A stretch of DNA of 59,978 nucleotides, taken from assembly GCA_009773355.1 (NCBI GenBank), contig WRPG01000070.1, forward strand, positions 1 through 59,978, read 5' to 3'. The notes under the pieces were generated by a model. That model was not told the DNA's origin, did no database searches, and saw only the letters and a list, made by a program, of their open reading frames with translations. The stretch is from Limisphaerales bacterium. Its GTDB lineage: Bacteria > Verrucomicrobiota > Verrucomicrobiia > Limisphaerales > SXTU01. The translations under genes and the position numbers were made by a program. Below, one piece after another: positions 7,676-17,571 of the stretch (its first letter is position 1; each line of letters starts with the position of its first letter).

Positions 7676-10015
7676 CTATGGGCCGGCGGGCAGCGGCTTT
7701 TGCAGCACCTCGCGCACGAGCGTGAGCAGCTTCTCCGTGGCGAAGGGCTTGGCGAGAAACTCCACCTGCACGCCGGGGGCGGCGGTGGCGACCATCACCT
7801 TCTCCCGTTCCACCAGGCCGCTCACCGCGAGGAAGCGCACCTGCGCACCCATCTTGTGCAATGACCGGATGAGCGCCGCGCCGTCCATCACCGGCATCAC
7901 GATGTCCGTGAGCACGAGCTGGATTTCCTGCCGGTGCCGCATGTAGAGCGTCATGCCCTCCGAGCCGTCGCAGGCGGTCACGACGCGGTAGCCGTATTTT
8001 TCCAGCGTGACCTGCGTGATCTCGCGGAAGCCCGCCTCGTCGTCCACGAGCAGGATGCACTCGCCGTTGCCGCGCGGGAAGGAGCGGCGCGGCTGCGGCT
8101 TGTCCGGCGCGGGTGAGCCGCTGGTGGCGGGCAGGTAAATGCGGAATCGGCTGCCGCGCCCGACCTCGCTGTCCACGGTCACAAAGCCGCCGTGCGCCCG
8201 CGCGATGGCCTGCACCGCCGTCAGGCCCACGCCCACGGACTGCCCGTGGTCTTTCGTGGTGAAGAACGGCGTGAAGACGCGCTCCAAGCTCTGCGGCGGG
8301 ATGCCGCAGCCAGTGTCGGCCACCGTGATGACGACGTGCAGGCCGGGCCGTCCACCGCCGCGCAGCCGCGGGTCGCCGTCCTTGAGCAGGAGATTTTCCG
8401 CAATGACCTCGAGTTTGCCGCCACCGGGCATGGCCTCGCGCGCGTTGACGCACAGGTTCATCACGGCCTGGCGCAGCGATTCGGGGTCGCCCGTCACGGC
8501 CCACAAGTCCTCCGGCGCGGACGTGCTGACTGCGACCCCGGGCGAGACCGACTGACGGAAATGCCGGCCGACCTCCGCGATGATGGCACTCACGGCGACT
8601 TCCATCCGCTCCGCGCGGGCGGGTCGGGCGAGCGCCTCGACCTGCTGCATCATCTCGGCGACGCGCCGGGGCTGCGCGTCGGGCGATTCCGGCCAGTGCG
8701 GCGTGCCGGCCTGCGTGCGCACGCGGAGCAACTGCGAGGCGAGCAGCACCGGCTCGACCGCCGCGCGCAGCTCGCGGGCCATCACGTCGGCGAGCGTGGC
8801 GAGGCTCGCGGCCTGCTGCGTGCGGAGGAACTGCGCCTCGTTGAGCTGGAGGTTGCGGGCGTCGGTGTTGACCACGAGCAGCGACTGCGGCCGGTCAGCG
8901 GCGTCGCGGAACAACGTCCAACGGCTCTGCACCACCACCGCGCTGCCGTCCTTGGCGGACTGCCGCAACTCGCCCTGCCACTCGCCGCGCTGTTGCACCA
9001 TGTGGCGCGCTTCGGCCAGTTGCGGCGGCGGGGCAGGATGCAGCAGCGTGTGGACGCTGCGTCCGTGCGCCTCGGCGGCGGTCCAGCCGTAGAGCCGTTC
9101 CGCGCTCTTGTTCCAGTAGATGATTTCCTCCTCCGGCCCGCAGACGATGATGGCGTCGGTCGCCTTGTCCAGCACGGCCGCCTGCGCGCGCAACTGCTCC
9201 TCCGAATGCCGGCGTTCAGTGATGTCGCGGCAGACCAAGACGATGCCGGTGCGGGCGCCCCGCTCGTCGCAGACCAGGTTGATCTGCGACTCGATGCTCC
9301 GGTGCGTCCCGCCCGTGCGCAGGCGGAACTCGACGCGCCGCACAATGCCCGTGCGCGTGGCCTGCGTGAACTCCTCGCGGACGCGCGCCGCCTCGTCGCC
9401 GTCCAGGTGATTCCAAAAATCCGGGCACGGCCCGCTGGGCGGCGCGTCACAGGCCGCCTTGCACGCGGGATTCGCGTAGGTGCAGCGGCCCTCGGCATCG
9501 AAGACCAGAATCCAGTCGCTGACGTTCTCGGTGATCTGCCGCAACTGCTCCTCGCTCTGCCGCAGGCGCGTCTCCGTCTCGCGGAGCTGCTCGCGCTCGA
9601 CGACCTCGCGCAAGGCCCGGCGCACGGAGGGCACGAGCCGTTCGATGCGCTGCTTCAGCACGTAATCAGTCGCACCGTTCTTGAGGCTCTCGATGGCGCG
9701 CTCCTCGCCCATCACGCCGGAGATGAAGACGAAAGGGACTTGGGGCCGCCGCTGCTGCGCGAGGGCCAGCGCGGTCATGCCGTCGAAGCCCGGCAGCGAG
9801 TAGTCGGAAAGGATCAGATCGAACTCCCCCTGGGCCAGCGCGGCCTCGAAGGCCACGCGCGTCTCAACCGGCCTGAACTGGCAGGCCAGCCCCTCCGCGC
9901 GGAACAGCTCCTGCACCAGTTCGCGGTCGGTGGGGCTGTCCTCGAGATGCAGGATGCAGAGCGCGTGCTTGGGCGGAACGTGGCTCATTGCGATTGGTTT
10001 GGTGCCGGTTGTCAT
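7676..10015 (-). CDS. Hybrid sensor protein REC-PAS-PAS-HATPase-REC lacking the usual phosphoacceptor His
   Basis: A 779-residue soluble protein. Domains: receiver at about 15-130 (D71 in LSDYSLPGFDG), PAS at about 165-280, PAS at about 285-400, a dimerisation-like helix, HATPase_c at about 490-625 (NLCVNAREAM, DTGCGIP, FFTTKDHG, GVGLTAV), and a C-terminal receiver at about 655-770 (LTDIVMPVMDG). In relatives the dimerisation helix reads GIAHDLNN. Here the aligned stretch is VMARELRA, so the histidine is replaced by arginine. The ATP site looks intact. An internal ATG at 9988 is an alternative start (MSHVPPKHALC). It may act as a scaffold, or as an allosteric or trans-phosphorylating partner; this is inference. 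Confidence 0.85.
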   Translation of the reverse strand: MTTGTKPIAMSHVPPKHALCILHLEDSPTDRELVQELFRAEGLACQFRPVETRVAFEAALAQGEFDLILSDYSLPGFDGMTALALAQQRRPQVPFVFISGVMGEERAIESLKNGATDYVLKQRIERLVPSVRRALREVVEREQLRETETRLRQSEEQLRQITENVSDWILVFDAEGRCTYANPACKAACDAPPSGPCPDFWNHLDGDEAARVREEFTQATRTGIVRRVEFRLRTGGTHRSIESQINLVCDERGARTGIVLVCRDITERRHSEEQLRAQAAVLDKATDAIIVCGPEEEIIYWNKSAERLYGWTAAEAHGRSVHTLLHPAPPPQLAEARHMVQQRGEWQGELRQSAKDGSAVVVQSRWTLFRDAADRPQSLLVVNTDARNLQLNEAQFLRTQQAASLATLADVMARELRAAVEPVLLASQLLRVRTQAGTPHWPESPDAQPRRVAEMMQQVEALARPARAERMEVAVSAIIAEVGRHFRQSVSPGVAVSTSAPEDLWAVTGDPESLRQAVMNLCVNAREAMPGGGKLEVIAENLLLKDGDPRLRGGGRPGLHVVITVADTGCGIPPQSLERVFTPFFTTKDHGQSVGVGLTAVQAIARAHGGFVTVDSEVGRGSRFRIYLPATSGSPAPDKPQPRRSFPRGNGECILLVDDEAGFREITQVTLEKYGYRVVTACDGSEGMTLYMRHRQEIQLVLTDIVMPVMDGAALIRSLHKMGAQVRFLAVSGLVEREKVMVATAAPGVQVEFLAKPFATEKLLTLVREVLQKPLPAGP

Positions 10016-10057
10016 CGCAGAACCGCGCCGGGATTGGCAACACTATTTGCCCCGGCG

Positions 10058-10164
10058 GGAGCGCGGCCCTCCGGGCCGCAGCGGCAGCTTGCGCAACCTG
10101 GCGCACGGGTGCGCGGAGCGGCTCGGTGCCGAAGTTGCCGCTGCGGGCGGGACGCCCGCGCTCC
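10058..10164. repeat. GGAGCGC-type palindromic repeat, copy 2
   Basis: Left arm 10058..10086 (GGAGCGCGG to CAGCGGCA) and right arm 10136..10164 (TGCCGCTG to GCGCTCC) are near-perfect reverse complements, with a 49-nt centre holding smaller inverted words. It lies between the hybrid sensor gene start and the end of the PIG-L gene. Confidence 0.8.
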
Positions 10165-10168
10165 GCCA

Positions 10169-10879
10169 TCACCACGCCCGCGCCCGCTTGAACGTGTCAT
10201 GGATGCGGAACGCCTCGGCGGCGGCCACCCCCGCCTGCACGCCACGCGCCCGGAACTGGAGCCGCATCAAGTCCAGCAGCGGGGAGAAGTTCGCGTCGTC
10301 CGCGCGCGCGAGCTGGCTGCGATGGCACGCGAGCATTTGCTCCTTCAATTCTGTGTGCGCCGAGATGTCCACGTAGAAGCCGGGCGCGAAGCCGCTCATG
10401 TTGATGGTGTCCATGAACCACAGCGCGGGCGGCTCCGCCAGCGGCGCGGACGCCGTGCGATGCCCGCGCGACGCGGCGAACCACGTCGCGGCCTCCGCCA
10501 GCGCGGACGCGGCGCGATGGTCGGGATGATAATCCGAAACGTCGTGCGCCAGCACGAGCGTCGGGCGGAACTGACGGAAAAGTTCGATGACCCGGCGGCG
10601 GGTGGCGGCGGCGTCCGTGAGTTCGCCGTCAGAGAAGTTGCCGAAGAACAACTCTGCGCCGAGCAGCTTCGCGGCGGCCTGCATTTCCTTCCGGCGGACG
10701 GCGGGCAGGTTCTGGATGGGGCGGTTCGGCTGGCCCTTGTCGCCTTTGGTCAGCACACAGACGCCGATGACCGCGCCCTCGGCCCGCGCGCGGGCGAGCG
10801 TGCCGGCGCAGAGCAGTTCCGCGTCGTCGGGATGCGCGACGACGGCGAGGACGCGCTCGTGATCAAAAGAGAGTTTCAT
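10169..10879 (-). CDS. PIG-L/LmbE family N-acetylglucosaminyl-type deacetylase
   Basis: A 236-residue protein of the PIG-L family, zinc-dependent amidases that remove acetyl groups from GlcNAc-containing substrates. Visible motifs are VVAHPDDAELLCAG near residues 13-26 (His-Pro-Asp-Asp, two metal ligands and the catalytic Asp) and HDVSDYHPDHRAAS, which supplies further ligands. Length is typical. No signal peptide is evident, so it is cytoplasmic. It is divergent from the secreted ceramidase-like gene, with 108 bp between starts. The substrate is unknown; such genes are numerous in PVC genomes and not all act on GlcNAc. Confidence 0.85.
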   Translation of the reverse strand: MKLSFDHERVLAVVAHPDDAELLCAGTLARARAEGAVIGVCVLTKGDKGQPNRPIQNLPAVRRKEMQAAAKLLGAELFFGNFSDGELTDAAATRRRVIELFRQFRPTLVLAHDVSDYHPDHRAASALAEAATWFAASRGHRTASAPLAEPPALWFMDTINMSGFAPGFYVDISAHTELKEQMLACHRSQLARADDANFSPLLDLMRLQFRARGVQAGVAAAEAFRIHDTFKRARAW

Positions 10880-10987
10880 GCGTGTGGTGCGAGGCTACTG
10901 CCGCACCGCGCGTTGCCAAACCATTTTCAGCCGTGCTCGACTTTGCTCGAACGGCTCGCCAGCCTCGCGGCGTCCAACTCGCGTGCC

Positions 10988-12424
10988 ATGAAACTTTCCG
11001 CCTTCCGCTGCTTTGCGCTCCTCTGTGTCCTCTGCGCCTTTGCGTTGAGTAGTGTTGCCGCGGACAAACCGCGCGTCTTCCGCGCCGGGGCCGCCACCAG
11101 CAACATCACGCCCAAGCTCGGCACCTCCATCAACGGCAACATGGCCGATGGCAAGGCCACGCACGTCCACGACGAGCTGCATTCCCGCGCCCTCGTCCTC
11201 GACGACGGCGCGACCAAGCTCGCCATTGTGATCAACGACTCCTGCCTCATCCCGCGCGAGGTCTTCGACGAGGCCAAGCGCCTCGCCAGCGCGGCCACGG
11301 GCATCCCCGCCAGCCACCTGCTCATGTCCGCCACGCACACGCACTCGGCGGCCAGCTCCGCGTCCGCCTTCCAGAGCGAGGCGGACATGGAATACCGCGC
11401 CTTCCTCGCCGGGCGCATTGCCGACGCCGTGCGCCGCGCGCACAACAACCTCGCGCCCGCGCGCATTGGCTGGGGCCGGGCCAGCGTGCCCGACCAGGTC
11501 CACAACCGCCGCTGGCACATGCAGCCCGGCACCAAGCTCATCAACCCCTTCGGCACCGAGGACCAGGTGAAGATGAACCCCGGCATGAAGAACCCCGCGC
11601 TCCTCAAGCCCGCCGGCCCGACCGACCCCGAGGTCATGTTCCTCACGCTCCAGCGCACCAACGGCCAGCACCTCGCCCTCCTCGCCAACTACTCCCTCCA
11701 CTACGTCGGCGGCGCGGGCGGCGTCTCGGCGGATTACTTCGGCGCGTTCGCCGACCGCATCCAGGAGCTGCTCCGCGCCGACCGGCAGGACCCGCCCTTC
11801 GTCGGTTTCATGGCCAACGGCACCAGCGGCGACATCAACAACATCCCGTGGCGCGACGGCGACACGAACAAATACGCCCCCGTCGAGAAAATGCGGAAAG
11901 TCGCCGACCGCGTCGCCACCGAGGTCGCGAAAGCTCTGCCCGTCGTGAAGCTCCACGACTGGGTGCCGCTCGCCGCCGCGCAGAAGGAAATCTCGCTCGG
12001 CGTGCGCAAGCCCGACGACGCCGCGCTCGCCCGCGCGAAGGACATTCTGGCGAAGGCCCCGAACCAGTTCCCGCGCCTCAAGGGCATGGACGAGATTTAT
12101 GCCCGCGAGACCGTGCAGATGGCCGACTACCCCGACCGCGTGGAGGTCATCCTCCAAGCCCTGCGCCTCGGCGACCTCGCCATCACCGCCATCCCCTGCG
12201 AGGTCTTCGTCGAGATCGGGCTGGAACTGAAGGCGCGGAACCCGTTCCCCGCCAGCTTCACCATCTCGCTGGCCAACGGCTACAACGGCTACCTCCCCAC
12301 GCCGCAGCACCACACGCTGGGCGGCTACGAGACGTGGCGCGCGAAATCCAGCTATCTGGAGGCGAATGCCTCCCCGCAAATCACCGCCGTGCTGTTCGAC
12401 CTGCTCGGGCAGTTGAAGAAATAA
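10988..12424 (+). CDS. Secreted neutral/alkaline ceramidase-like protein
   Basis: A 478-residue exported protein related to the N-terminal catalytic domain of neutral ceramidases. The signal peptide (MKLSAFRCFALLCVLCAFAL, cleavage near VAA) precedes AGAATSNITPKLGTSING, the usual opening of this family. Then come VINDSCLIP, SATHTHSA (zinc ligands), NYSLHYVGG and FMANGTSGDINN, a region matching the ceramidase active site. The family hydrolyses the amide bond of ceramide, but many bacterial members are uncharacterised. The ATG at 10988 is chosen because it starts directly before the signal peptide. The signal peptide codons resemble an intergenic repeat (11010..11049). Confidence 0.85.
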   Translation: MKLSAFRCFALLCVLCAFALSSVAADKPRVFRAGAATSNITPKLGTSINGNMADGKATHVHDELHSRALVLDDGATKLAIVINDSCLIPREVFDEAKRLASAATGIPASHLLMSATHTHSAASSASAFQSEADMEYRAFLAGRIADAVRRAHNNLAPARIGWGRASVPDQVHNRRWHMQPGTKLINPFGTEDQVKMNPGMKNPALLKPAGPTDPEVMFLTLQRTNGQHLALLANYSLHYVGGAGGVSADYFGAFADRIQELLRADRQDPPFVGFMANGTSGDINNIPWRDGDTNKYAPVEKMRKVADRVATEVAKALPVVKLHDWVPLAAAQKEISLGVRKPDDAALARAKDILAKAPNQFPRLKGMDEIYARETVQMADYPDRVEVILQALRLGDLAITAIPCEVFVEIGLELKARNPFPASFTISLANGYNGYLPTPQHHTLGGYETWRAKSSYLEANASPQITAVLFDLLGQLKK

Positions 12425-12617
12425 CCCTGCGGAACCGTGGAAGGAGAACCCAGCGCCGGTCTCCGCCTGACGGTGGGTGGGTTGCCGGATCGAGGCTGAC
12501 AGCCGCGGCGATTTGTGTTTGCAGGCTGGCCCGCGCTCGTTCACAGCTGCGGGGCCGAAGGAAAAAATCATCGTTGCAATTCCGGTGCCTGCCCGGCATT
12601 TTGCGTGCCCTTTGGTT

Positions 12618-12695
12618 CGGGGCGTAGCGTAGCCTGGCTAGCGCGCGTGGTTCGGGTCCACGAGGTCGTGAGTTCAAATCTCACCGCCCCGACCA
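12618..12695 (+). tRNA. tRNA-Pro (CGG)
   Basis: Acceptor stem CGGGGCG pairs with CGCCCCG. The D-arm is GCGT...GCGC and the anticodon stem CGTGG/CCACG encloses TTCGGGT, giving anticodon CGG. The T-arm GTGAG-TTCAAAT-CTCAC is perfect and CCA is encoded at 12693..12695. The cloverleaf is complete. Confidence 0.95.
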
Positions 12696-12699
12696 TCTC

Positions 12700-14478
12700 G
12701 TGGCAGTGATCGTGCAGCCGGCTCCATCCACCACCAGCCCCGCGCCTCCGGCCGCCTCGGTCGCCGCCGTTTCCCCCCTGCTCCTCCTGCTGCGGGTCAA
12801 TCTCCTCCAGTCCTGGCGGCGGCTTTGCTCGGTGCGCGAGCAGTCCAGTCTGCTCACGGCCATCATCGTGCTGTTCATCGGCGGCTACATCGTGATGGCG
12901 TTCGGGCTGTTCCATCGCGGCCTCAAGTTCATCGGCGTGTTCCCTGGCATCGGCGAGCTGCTCATCGAGCGGCTGCTGTTCCTCCTGTTCGCGTTCCTCT
13001 TCGTGCTGCTGCTGTTCAGCAACCTCGTCATCGGCTACTCAAACTTCTTTCGCAACCGCGAGACGGCCGCGCTGCTCACGCTGCCGGTGCCGGCGCAGAC
13101 GGTGTTCCGCTGGAAATTTCTGGAGTCCACGCTGCTGGCCTCGTGGGCGTTCCTCTTTCTCATCGCGCCGCTGCTGGGCGCCTACGGGATGTGGCGCAAC
13201 GTGCCGTGGCATTTCTACGGGCTTACCGTGGTGCTGGTCGGCTTGTTCATCGTGCTGCCGGCGGTGTTTGGCGCGTGGTCGGCGGTGAACCTCGCGCGGT
13301 TCCTCGACCGCCGCGCGTTCCAGGTCGCCGCCCTCGTGGCCGCCGGCGTCTTCTTCTTCGTGGTGAAGTATTACCTGCGGCCCGAGCAGGTGGACGAGGA
13401 ATCGCTGGAGACGCGCGTGCTCGCCGTGCTGGACCGCCTGCTGGCCAAGACCCGCTTCGCCCAGTTCCCCTTCCTGCCGAGCTACTGGCTGTCCGCGAGC
13501 GTGCAGCAATGGGCCGAGGGCGCGCGCGCGGCGGCGGGGTTCTTCGTGCTGGTGCTGTTGAGCCATGTGCTCTTCTTTGGCGCGCTGGCGTTCACGCGGA
13601 TGGGCAACCTGTTTTACGACGCGACCTCCGTGGTGCACAGCCGCGCCAGCGTGTTCGGCCAGTGGGAATGGTTCCGCCACTGGCAGGACCGCCGCCGCCA
13701 GTTCCACTACCGCGCGGGCGTTCTGGAAGTGCTCTTCCGCCTGCTGCCGCTGCGCGCGGACGTGCGCGCGCTGATGGTCAAGGACGTGCGGATGTTCTGG
13801 CGCGACACCACGCAATGGGGCCAGTCGCTCGTGCTCTTCGGCCTGCTAGGCGTTTACATTCTCAACCTCCGGCACTTCACCTCGCAGATCAGCAGCGACT
13901 TCTGGCTGCACCTGATCTCCTACCTCAACCTCGCCGCCTGCTCGCTCAACCTCGCCACGCTCACCACGCGCTTCGTCTTCCCGCAGTTCTCGCTCGAAGG
14001 CAAACGCCTCTGGATCGTGGGCCGCGCGCCGCTCGGGCTGCCGCGCGTGGTGCGGACCAAGTTCCTCCTCGTCACCGGCGCGTCGCTCGTCGTGACGCTC
14101 GGCATGATCGCGCTCTCCTGCCACATGTTGCGGATGCCCTTCGAGCGCACCGCCTACTTCGCCGGGGCGATCACCGTGATGACGCTCACGCTCAACGCGC
14201 TGGCGCTGGGCATCGGCGTGCTTTACCCGAACCTGCGCGAGGACAACCCGAGCAAGATCGTCAGCGGCTTCGGCGGCACGTTCGCGCTGGTGATGAGCTT
14301 CCTCTACATCGTCGCCAGCGTGCTGCTGCTGGCGTGGGGCTCGCCGTGGCGCTGGAACCGCGACCTGCGCGACCCGCCGGTGCTGACGTGCTTCGCCGGC
14401 TTTGTCGCGCTGTCCATCGCGCTGGGCTACGTGCCGCTCAAGCTCGCCCTGCGCCGGCTGCGGAACTACGAGCACTGA
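12700..14478 (+). CDS. Polytopic membrane protein, putative ABC-2-type exporter permease
   Basis: A 592-residue integral membrane protein with about 12 or more hydrophobic segments, beginning with LTAIIVLFIGGYIVMAFGLF and ending with LSIALGYVPLKLALRRL. The stretch FRNRETAALLTLPVPAQTVF resembles large bacterial ABC-exporter permeases, where an Asn-Arg-Glu motif follows the second or third helix. A cytosolic region (MVKDVRMFWRDTTQWGQS) divides two membrane halves. No ATPase gene is adjacent. The GTG at 12700 lies 5 nt after the tRNA; GTG 12706 is an alternative. The exporter role is inference from topology and resemblance. Confidence 0.7.
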   Translation: MAVIVQPAPSTTSPAPPAASVAAVSPLLLLLRVNLLQSWRRLCSVREQSSLLTAIIVLFIGGYIVMAFGLFHRGLKFIGVFPGIGELLIERLLFLLFAFLFVLLLFSNLVIGYSNFFRNRETAALLTLPVPAQTVFRWKFLESTLLASWAFLFLIAPLLGAYGMWRNVPWHFYGLTVVLVGLFIVLPAVFGAWSAVNLARFLDRRAFQVAALVAAGVFFFVVKYYLRPEQVDEESLETRVLAVLDRLLAKTRFAQFPFLPSYWLSASVQQWAEGARAAAGFFVLVLLSHVLFFGALAFTRMGNLFYDATSVVHSRASVFGQWEWFRHWQDRRRQFHYRAGVLEVLFRLLPLRADVRALMVKDVRMFWRDTTQWGQSLVLFGLLGVYILNLRHFTSQISSDFWLHLISYLNLAACSLNLATLTTRFVFPQFSLEGKRLWIVGRAPLGLPRVVRTKFLLVTGASLVVTLGMIALSCHMLRMPFERTAYFAGAITVMTLTLNALALGIGVLYPNLREDNPSKIVSGFGGTFALVMSFLYIVASVLLLAWGSPWRWNRDLRDPPVLTCFAGFVALSIALGYVPLKLALRRLRNYEH

Positions 14479-17400
14479 TCAAGCCGCAGCGGACGGCGCG
14501 GCTGCGGGGCGCGCGAAAGCAAAGTAGAGCGCCGGCAGCAGGAACAAGTTCAGCACCGTCGAAGTCACCAGCCCACCGAGGATGACCCACGCCATCGGAT
14601 ACTCGATTTCGTGGCCGGGGATGTTGCCGGCGATGATGAGCGGCAGCAGCGCGAGGCCGGCGCAGGCGGCGGTCATCAGGATGGGCGAGAGCCGCTCTTC
14701 CGCGCCGCGCAGGATGAGGTTGAGGCCGAACGGCTCGCCCTCGTGTTCCTCCAAGTGCCGGTAGTGGCTCACGAGCATGATGCCGTTGCGCGCGGCGATG
14801 CCGAGCACGGTGACGAAGCCTACGAGCGACCCGAGCGACAGCACGCCGCCGCTGAAGAACGCCGCCGCCACGCCGCCAATCAGCGCGAAGGGCAGCGTCA
14901 CCGCCACGATGAGCGTCGGGCGCAGCGCACCGAAGTCCGTGTGCAGCAGCACGAGGATGCCGAAGAGCGCGAGGCCGGACAGCGCGAGCAAACGGTGTTG
15001 CGCAGCCTGACGCGCGGCGTATTCGCCGAGGAACTCCGGGTGATAGCCGCGCTCGAAACTCAGCTTCTTCACGCGCTCCTCGACTTCGCGCGCCACCGTG
15101 CCGAGGTCTCGGCCCGAGACGTTGCACGTCACGTCAATGCGTCGGGACGCGCCCTCACGTTTGATTTCGTTCGGCGCGGGGACGATTTGCACATCGGCCA
15201 CGTCCGCGAGAGGCACGAGCGCGCCGCCGGGCGTCTCGATGCGCAGCTCGCGCACGGCCTGCACGTCGCCGCGCAACCGCTCCACGCCCCACACGGTCAC
15301 GTCATGGATTTTCTGCGCGTCGTAGATTTCGCCGACCTTGCGCCCCTTGAGCAACGTGAGCGCGGCCTGTCGCACCTGGCCGGGCGTGAGGCCGAGCGTC
15401 GCTGCGGCCTCGGCGCGCAGGCGCACCTGCACCTGTGGCACGAGCGATTGCGGCTCGACCTTGAGCGCGGTGACGCCGCTCACGTCCTTGATGGCGTCGC
15501 TGACTTCCTGCGCCTTGCTGCGAAGCTGGTCGAGGTCCGGCCCGTAAATCCGCACGACCACGCTCGCGCTCGCGCCGGTGAGAACTTCTTTGATGCGCTC
15601 CTTCAAGTAGGTCTGCACGTCGCGATAGAGGCCGGGGTAGCCGTTCACGACCTCCTCAATCTTCGCGTGCGTCGTGTCGTAGTCCATGTCGGGCGAGACG
15701 CTGATCCACAGCTCGGTGAAGTTCGGCCCCACGACCTCGTCGGCCACCTCCGCGCGCCCGATGTGCGAGCCGAGGTTCCGCACGCCAGGGATGGCGCGCA
15801 GCTCCTTGCTGACCGCGACGGTGATGCGGCTCATCGCTTCGAGCGACGTGCCGGGCTTCTCGACCCAGTGCATGAGGAAGTCACGCTCCTTGAAGTTGGG
15901 CAAAAATTCCTCGCCCAATTTCCCCCACGCGAAGCCGGTCGCGATGAAAGCGACGAGCAGGAAAATCACCGCCGCCGTCGGCCTCGACACGATGGCCGGA
16001 AGCAATCGCCGGTAAAGTCCTTTGAGCCACACTGCGAGCGGTGACTCGGCGAAGCGCGGATGCTCGTTCGGCAACAGCAGCAAACACAGCGCGGGCGTGA
16101 CCGTGAGCGCGACCAGCAGCGACGCGCTGATGGCCGTGATGTAAGCCAGTGCGAGCGGACGGAAAAACACTCCCGACAAACCCGGCAGGAAGAACACCGG
16201 CAGGAACACCAGCACGACGATGAGGCTCGCGAAGACGACGGCGCTGCGGACTTCGAGCGAAGCATTGAGCACGACTTGGAATGGCGCAAGCGGCGCGGCG
16301 GCGGCGCGGTTGAGTTGCAGGCGGCGGCGGATGTTCTCCACGTCAATGATGGCGTCGTCCACCACTTCGCCCACCGCGATGACCAGGCCGGCGAGCACCA
16401 TCACGTTCAGCGTGCCGCCCTGCCAGTAGAGCGCCAGCCCGGCGGCCACGATGGAGAGCGGAATCGCCGTGAGGCTGATGCACGCCGCGCGCCAGTCGAA
16501 TAGGAACGCCCCGAGCACCAGCACGACCATCGCGCAGCCCAGCAGCATCGCGTGCGCGAGGTTCTTGATGGACAGTTCGATGAACGTCGCCGGGCGGAAG
16601 ATGGTGGAGTCCATCTCCACGCCCTTGAGGCCGGGACGCAGCGCGTCTAGCGCTTTCTCGACCTCGCGCGTCACGTCGAGCGTGTTCCCCCACGGCTGCT
16701 TCTCGACAATGAGCAGCAGGCCCGGGCCGTCGTTGATGATGGCGTCGCCAATCATCGGCGGCGAGCCGACGACTACCTCCGTCACGTCGCCGAGCCGCAG
16801 AGAAAAACCATCACGGAAGACCACGACCGTGCGCGCCAAATCTCCCGGTGTTTGCACGGGCGAAAGGTGCCGCACCGCCATGCGCTGGTTCGGCGTGTCC
16901 ACGAAGCCGCCCGCGCCGACGACCACGGCGTCCCCGGCGGCGCGCACGACGGCGTCGAGCGAAACGCCGTGGGCATTGAGGCGGTCGGGGTCCACGAGCA
17001 CCTGAAGCTGCCGGTCGCGCTGGCCCCAGATGGCGACGTTCGCCACGCCGGGCACGGCCATGAGGCGCGGGCGCATGGTCCAGAGCGCGAGGTCGGTCAG
17101 CTCCATCTGGTTCAGCGTCTTCGAGCTGACGCCGATCTTCAGCGCCCTGCTGAGGGACGAGAGCGGCGGCAAGATGTGCGGCACCTTGGCCACTGCCGGC
17201 AGGTTCGGCGCGACCGCCAGCAACCGCTCCTGCACCAGTTGCCGCGCTTGCATCAAGTCGGTCCCTTCCTCGAACAACAGCACGACGGACGAGAGTCCGA
17301 GCACGGATTTCGACCGGATGTTTTGCAGCCACGAGGTTCCGTTCAGCGCCTGCTCCAGCGGCAGCGTGATGAGGCTCTCGACCTCCTCGGTGGATAGCCC

Positions 17401-17562
17401 CGGTGCCTCGGTCTGAATCTCCACGCGCGGCGGCGCGAACTCGGGGAACACATCCAGCGGCGCGCGCCGCACCTGTCGGTAGCCCACGGCGAGCAGCACC
17501 AGCGCGAGCGCGATGACGAACACGCGCGCGCGGAGGGAAGATTCGACCAGCCAGCGAAGCAT
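14479..17562 (-). CDS. Heavy-metal-efflux RND transporter permease (CusA/CzcA family)
   Basis: A 1027-residue inner-membrane proton-driven pump, typical RND length. It starts [20 protein letters not shown] (TM1), followed by [20 protein letters not shown] and [20 protein letters not shown], both hallmarks of HME-RND proteins. TM4 carries [18 protein letters not shown] with the proton-relay Asp residues. The second half repeats the fold, with [20 protein letters not shown] near the C-terminus. The HME class exports Cu/Ag or Zn/Co/Cd; the metal cannot be assigned here. It is the last gene of a minus-strand operon, 9 bp after the adaptor gene, and converges with the ABC-2 gene with no spacer. 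Confidence 0.93.
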   Translation of the reverse strand: MLRWLVESSLRARVFVIALALVLLAVGYRQVRRAPLDVFPEFAPPRVEIQTEAPGLSTEEVESLITLPLEQALNGTSWLQNIRSKSVLGLSSVVLLFEEGTDLMQARQLVQERLLAVAPNLPAVAKVPHILPPLSSLSRALKIGVSSKTLNQMELTDLALWTMRPRLMAVPGVANVAIWGQRDRQLQVLVDPDRLNAHGVSLDAVVRAAGDAVVVGAGGFVDTPNQRMAVRHLSPVQTPGDLARTVVVFRDGFSLRLGDVTEVVVGSPPMIGDAIINDGPGLLLIVEKQPWGNTLDVTREVEKALDALRPGLKGVEMDSTIFRPATFIELSIKNLAHAMLLGCAMVVLVLGAFLFDWRAACISLTAIPLSIVAAGLALYWQGGTLNVMVLAGLVIAVGEVVDDAIIDVENIRRRLQLNRAAAAPLAPFQVVLNASLEVRSAVVFASLIVVLVFLPVFFLPGLSGVFFRPLALAYITAISASLLVALTVTPALCLLLLPNEHPRFAESPLAVWLKGLYRRLLPAIVSRPTAAVIFLLVAFIATGFAWGKLGEEFLPNFKERDFLMHWVEKPGTSLEAMSRITVAVSKELRAIPGVRNLGSHIGRAEVADEVVGPNFTELWISVSPDMDYDTTHAKIEEVVNGYPGLYRDVQTYLKERIKEVLTGASASVVVRIYGPDLDQLRSKAQEVSDAIKDVSGVTALKVEPQSLVPQVQVRLRAEAAATLGLTPGQVRQAALTLLKGRKVGEIYDAQKIHDVTVWGVERLRGDVQAVRELRIETPGGALVPLADVADVQIVPAPNEIKREGASRRIDVTCNVSGRDLGTVAREVEERVKKLSFERGYHPEFLGEYAARQAAQHRLLALSGLALFGILVLLHTDFGALRPTLIVAVTLPFALIGGVAAAFFSGGVLSLGSLVGFVTVLGIAARNGIMLVSHYRHLEEHEGEPFGLNLILRGAEERLSPILMTAACAGLALLPLIIAGNIPGHEIEYPMAWVILGGLVTSTVLNLFLLPALYFAFARPAAAPSAAA

Positions 17563-17571
17563 GAGTGTCTC

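Noticed and set aside
8192-10987. Long in-frame upstream extension of the ceramidase-like gene
   Set aside because: It is antisense to the hybrid sensor and the PIG-L deacetylase. The signal peptide at 10988 marks the real start.
10895-12571. 558-residue minus-strand open frame opposite the ceramidase-like gene
   Set aside because: No domain, composition of a shadow frame, and fully antisense to a gene with signal peptide and active-site motifs.
12515-12709. Short open frame ending VHEVVSSNLTAPTISWQ
   Set aside because: This is the translation of tRNA-Pro, a familiar false protein.
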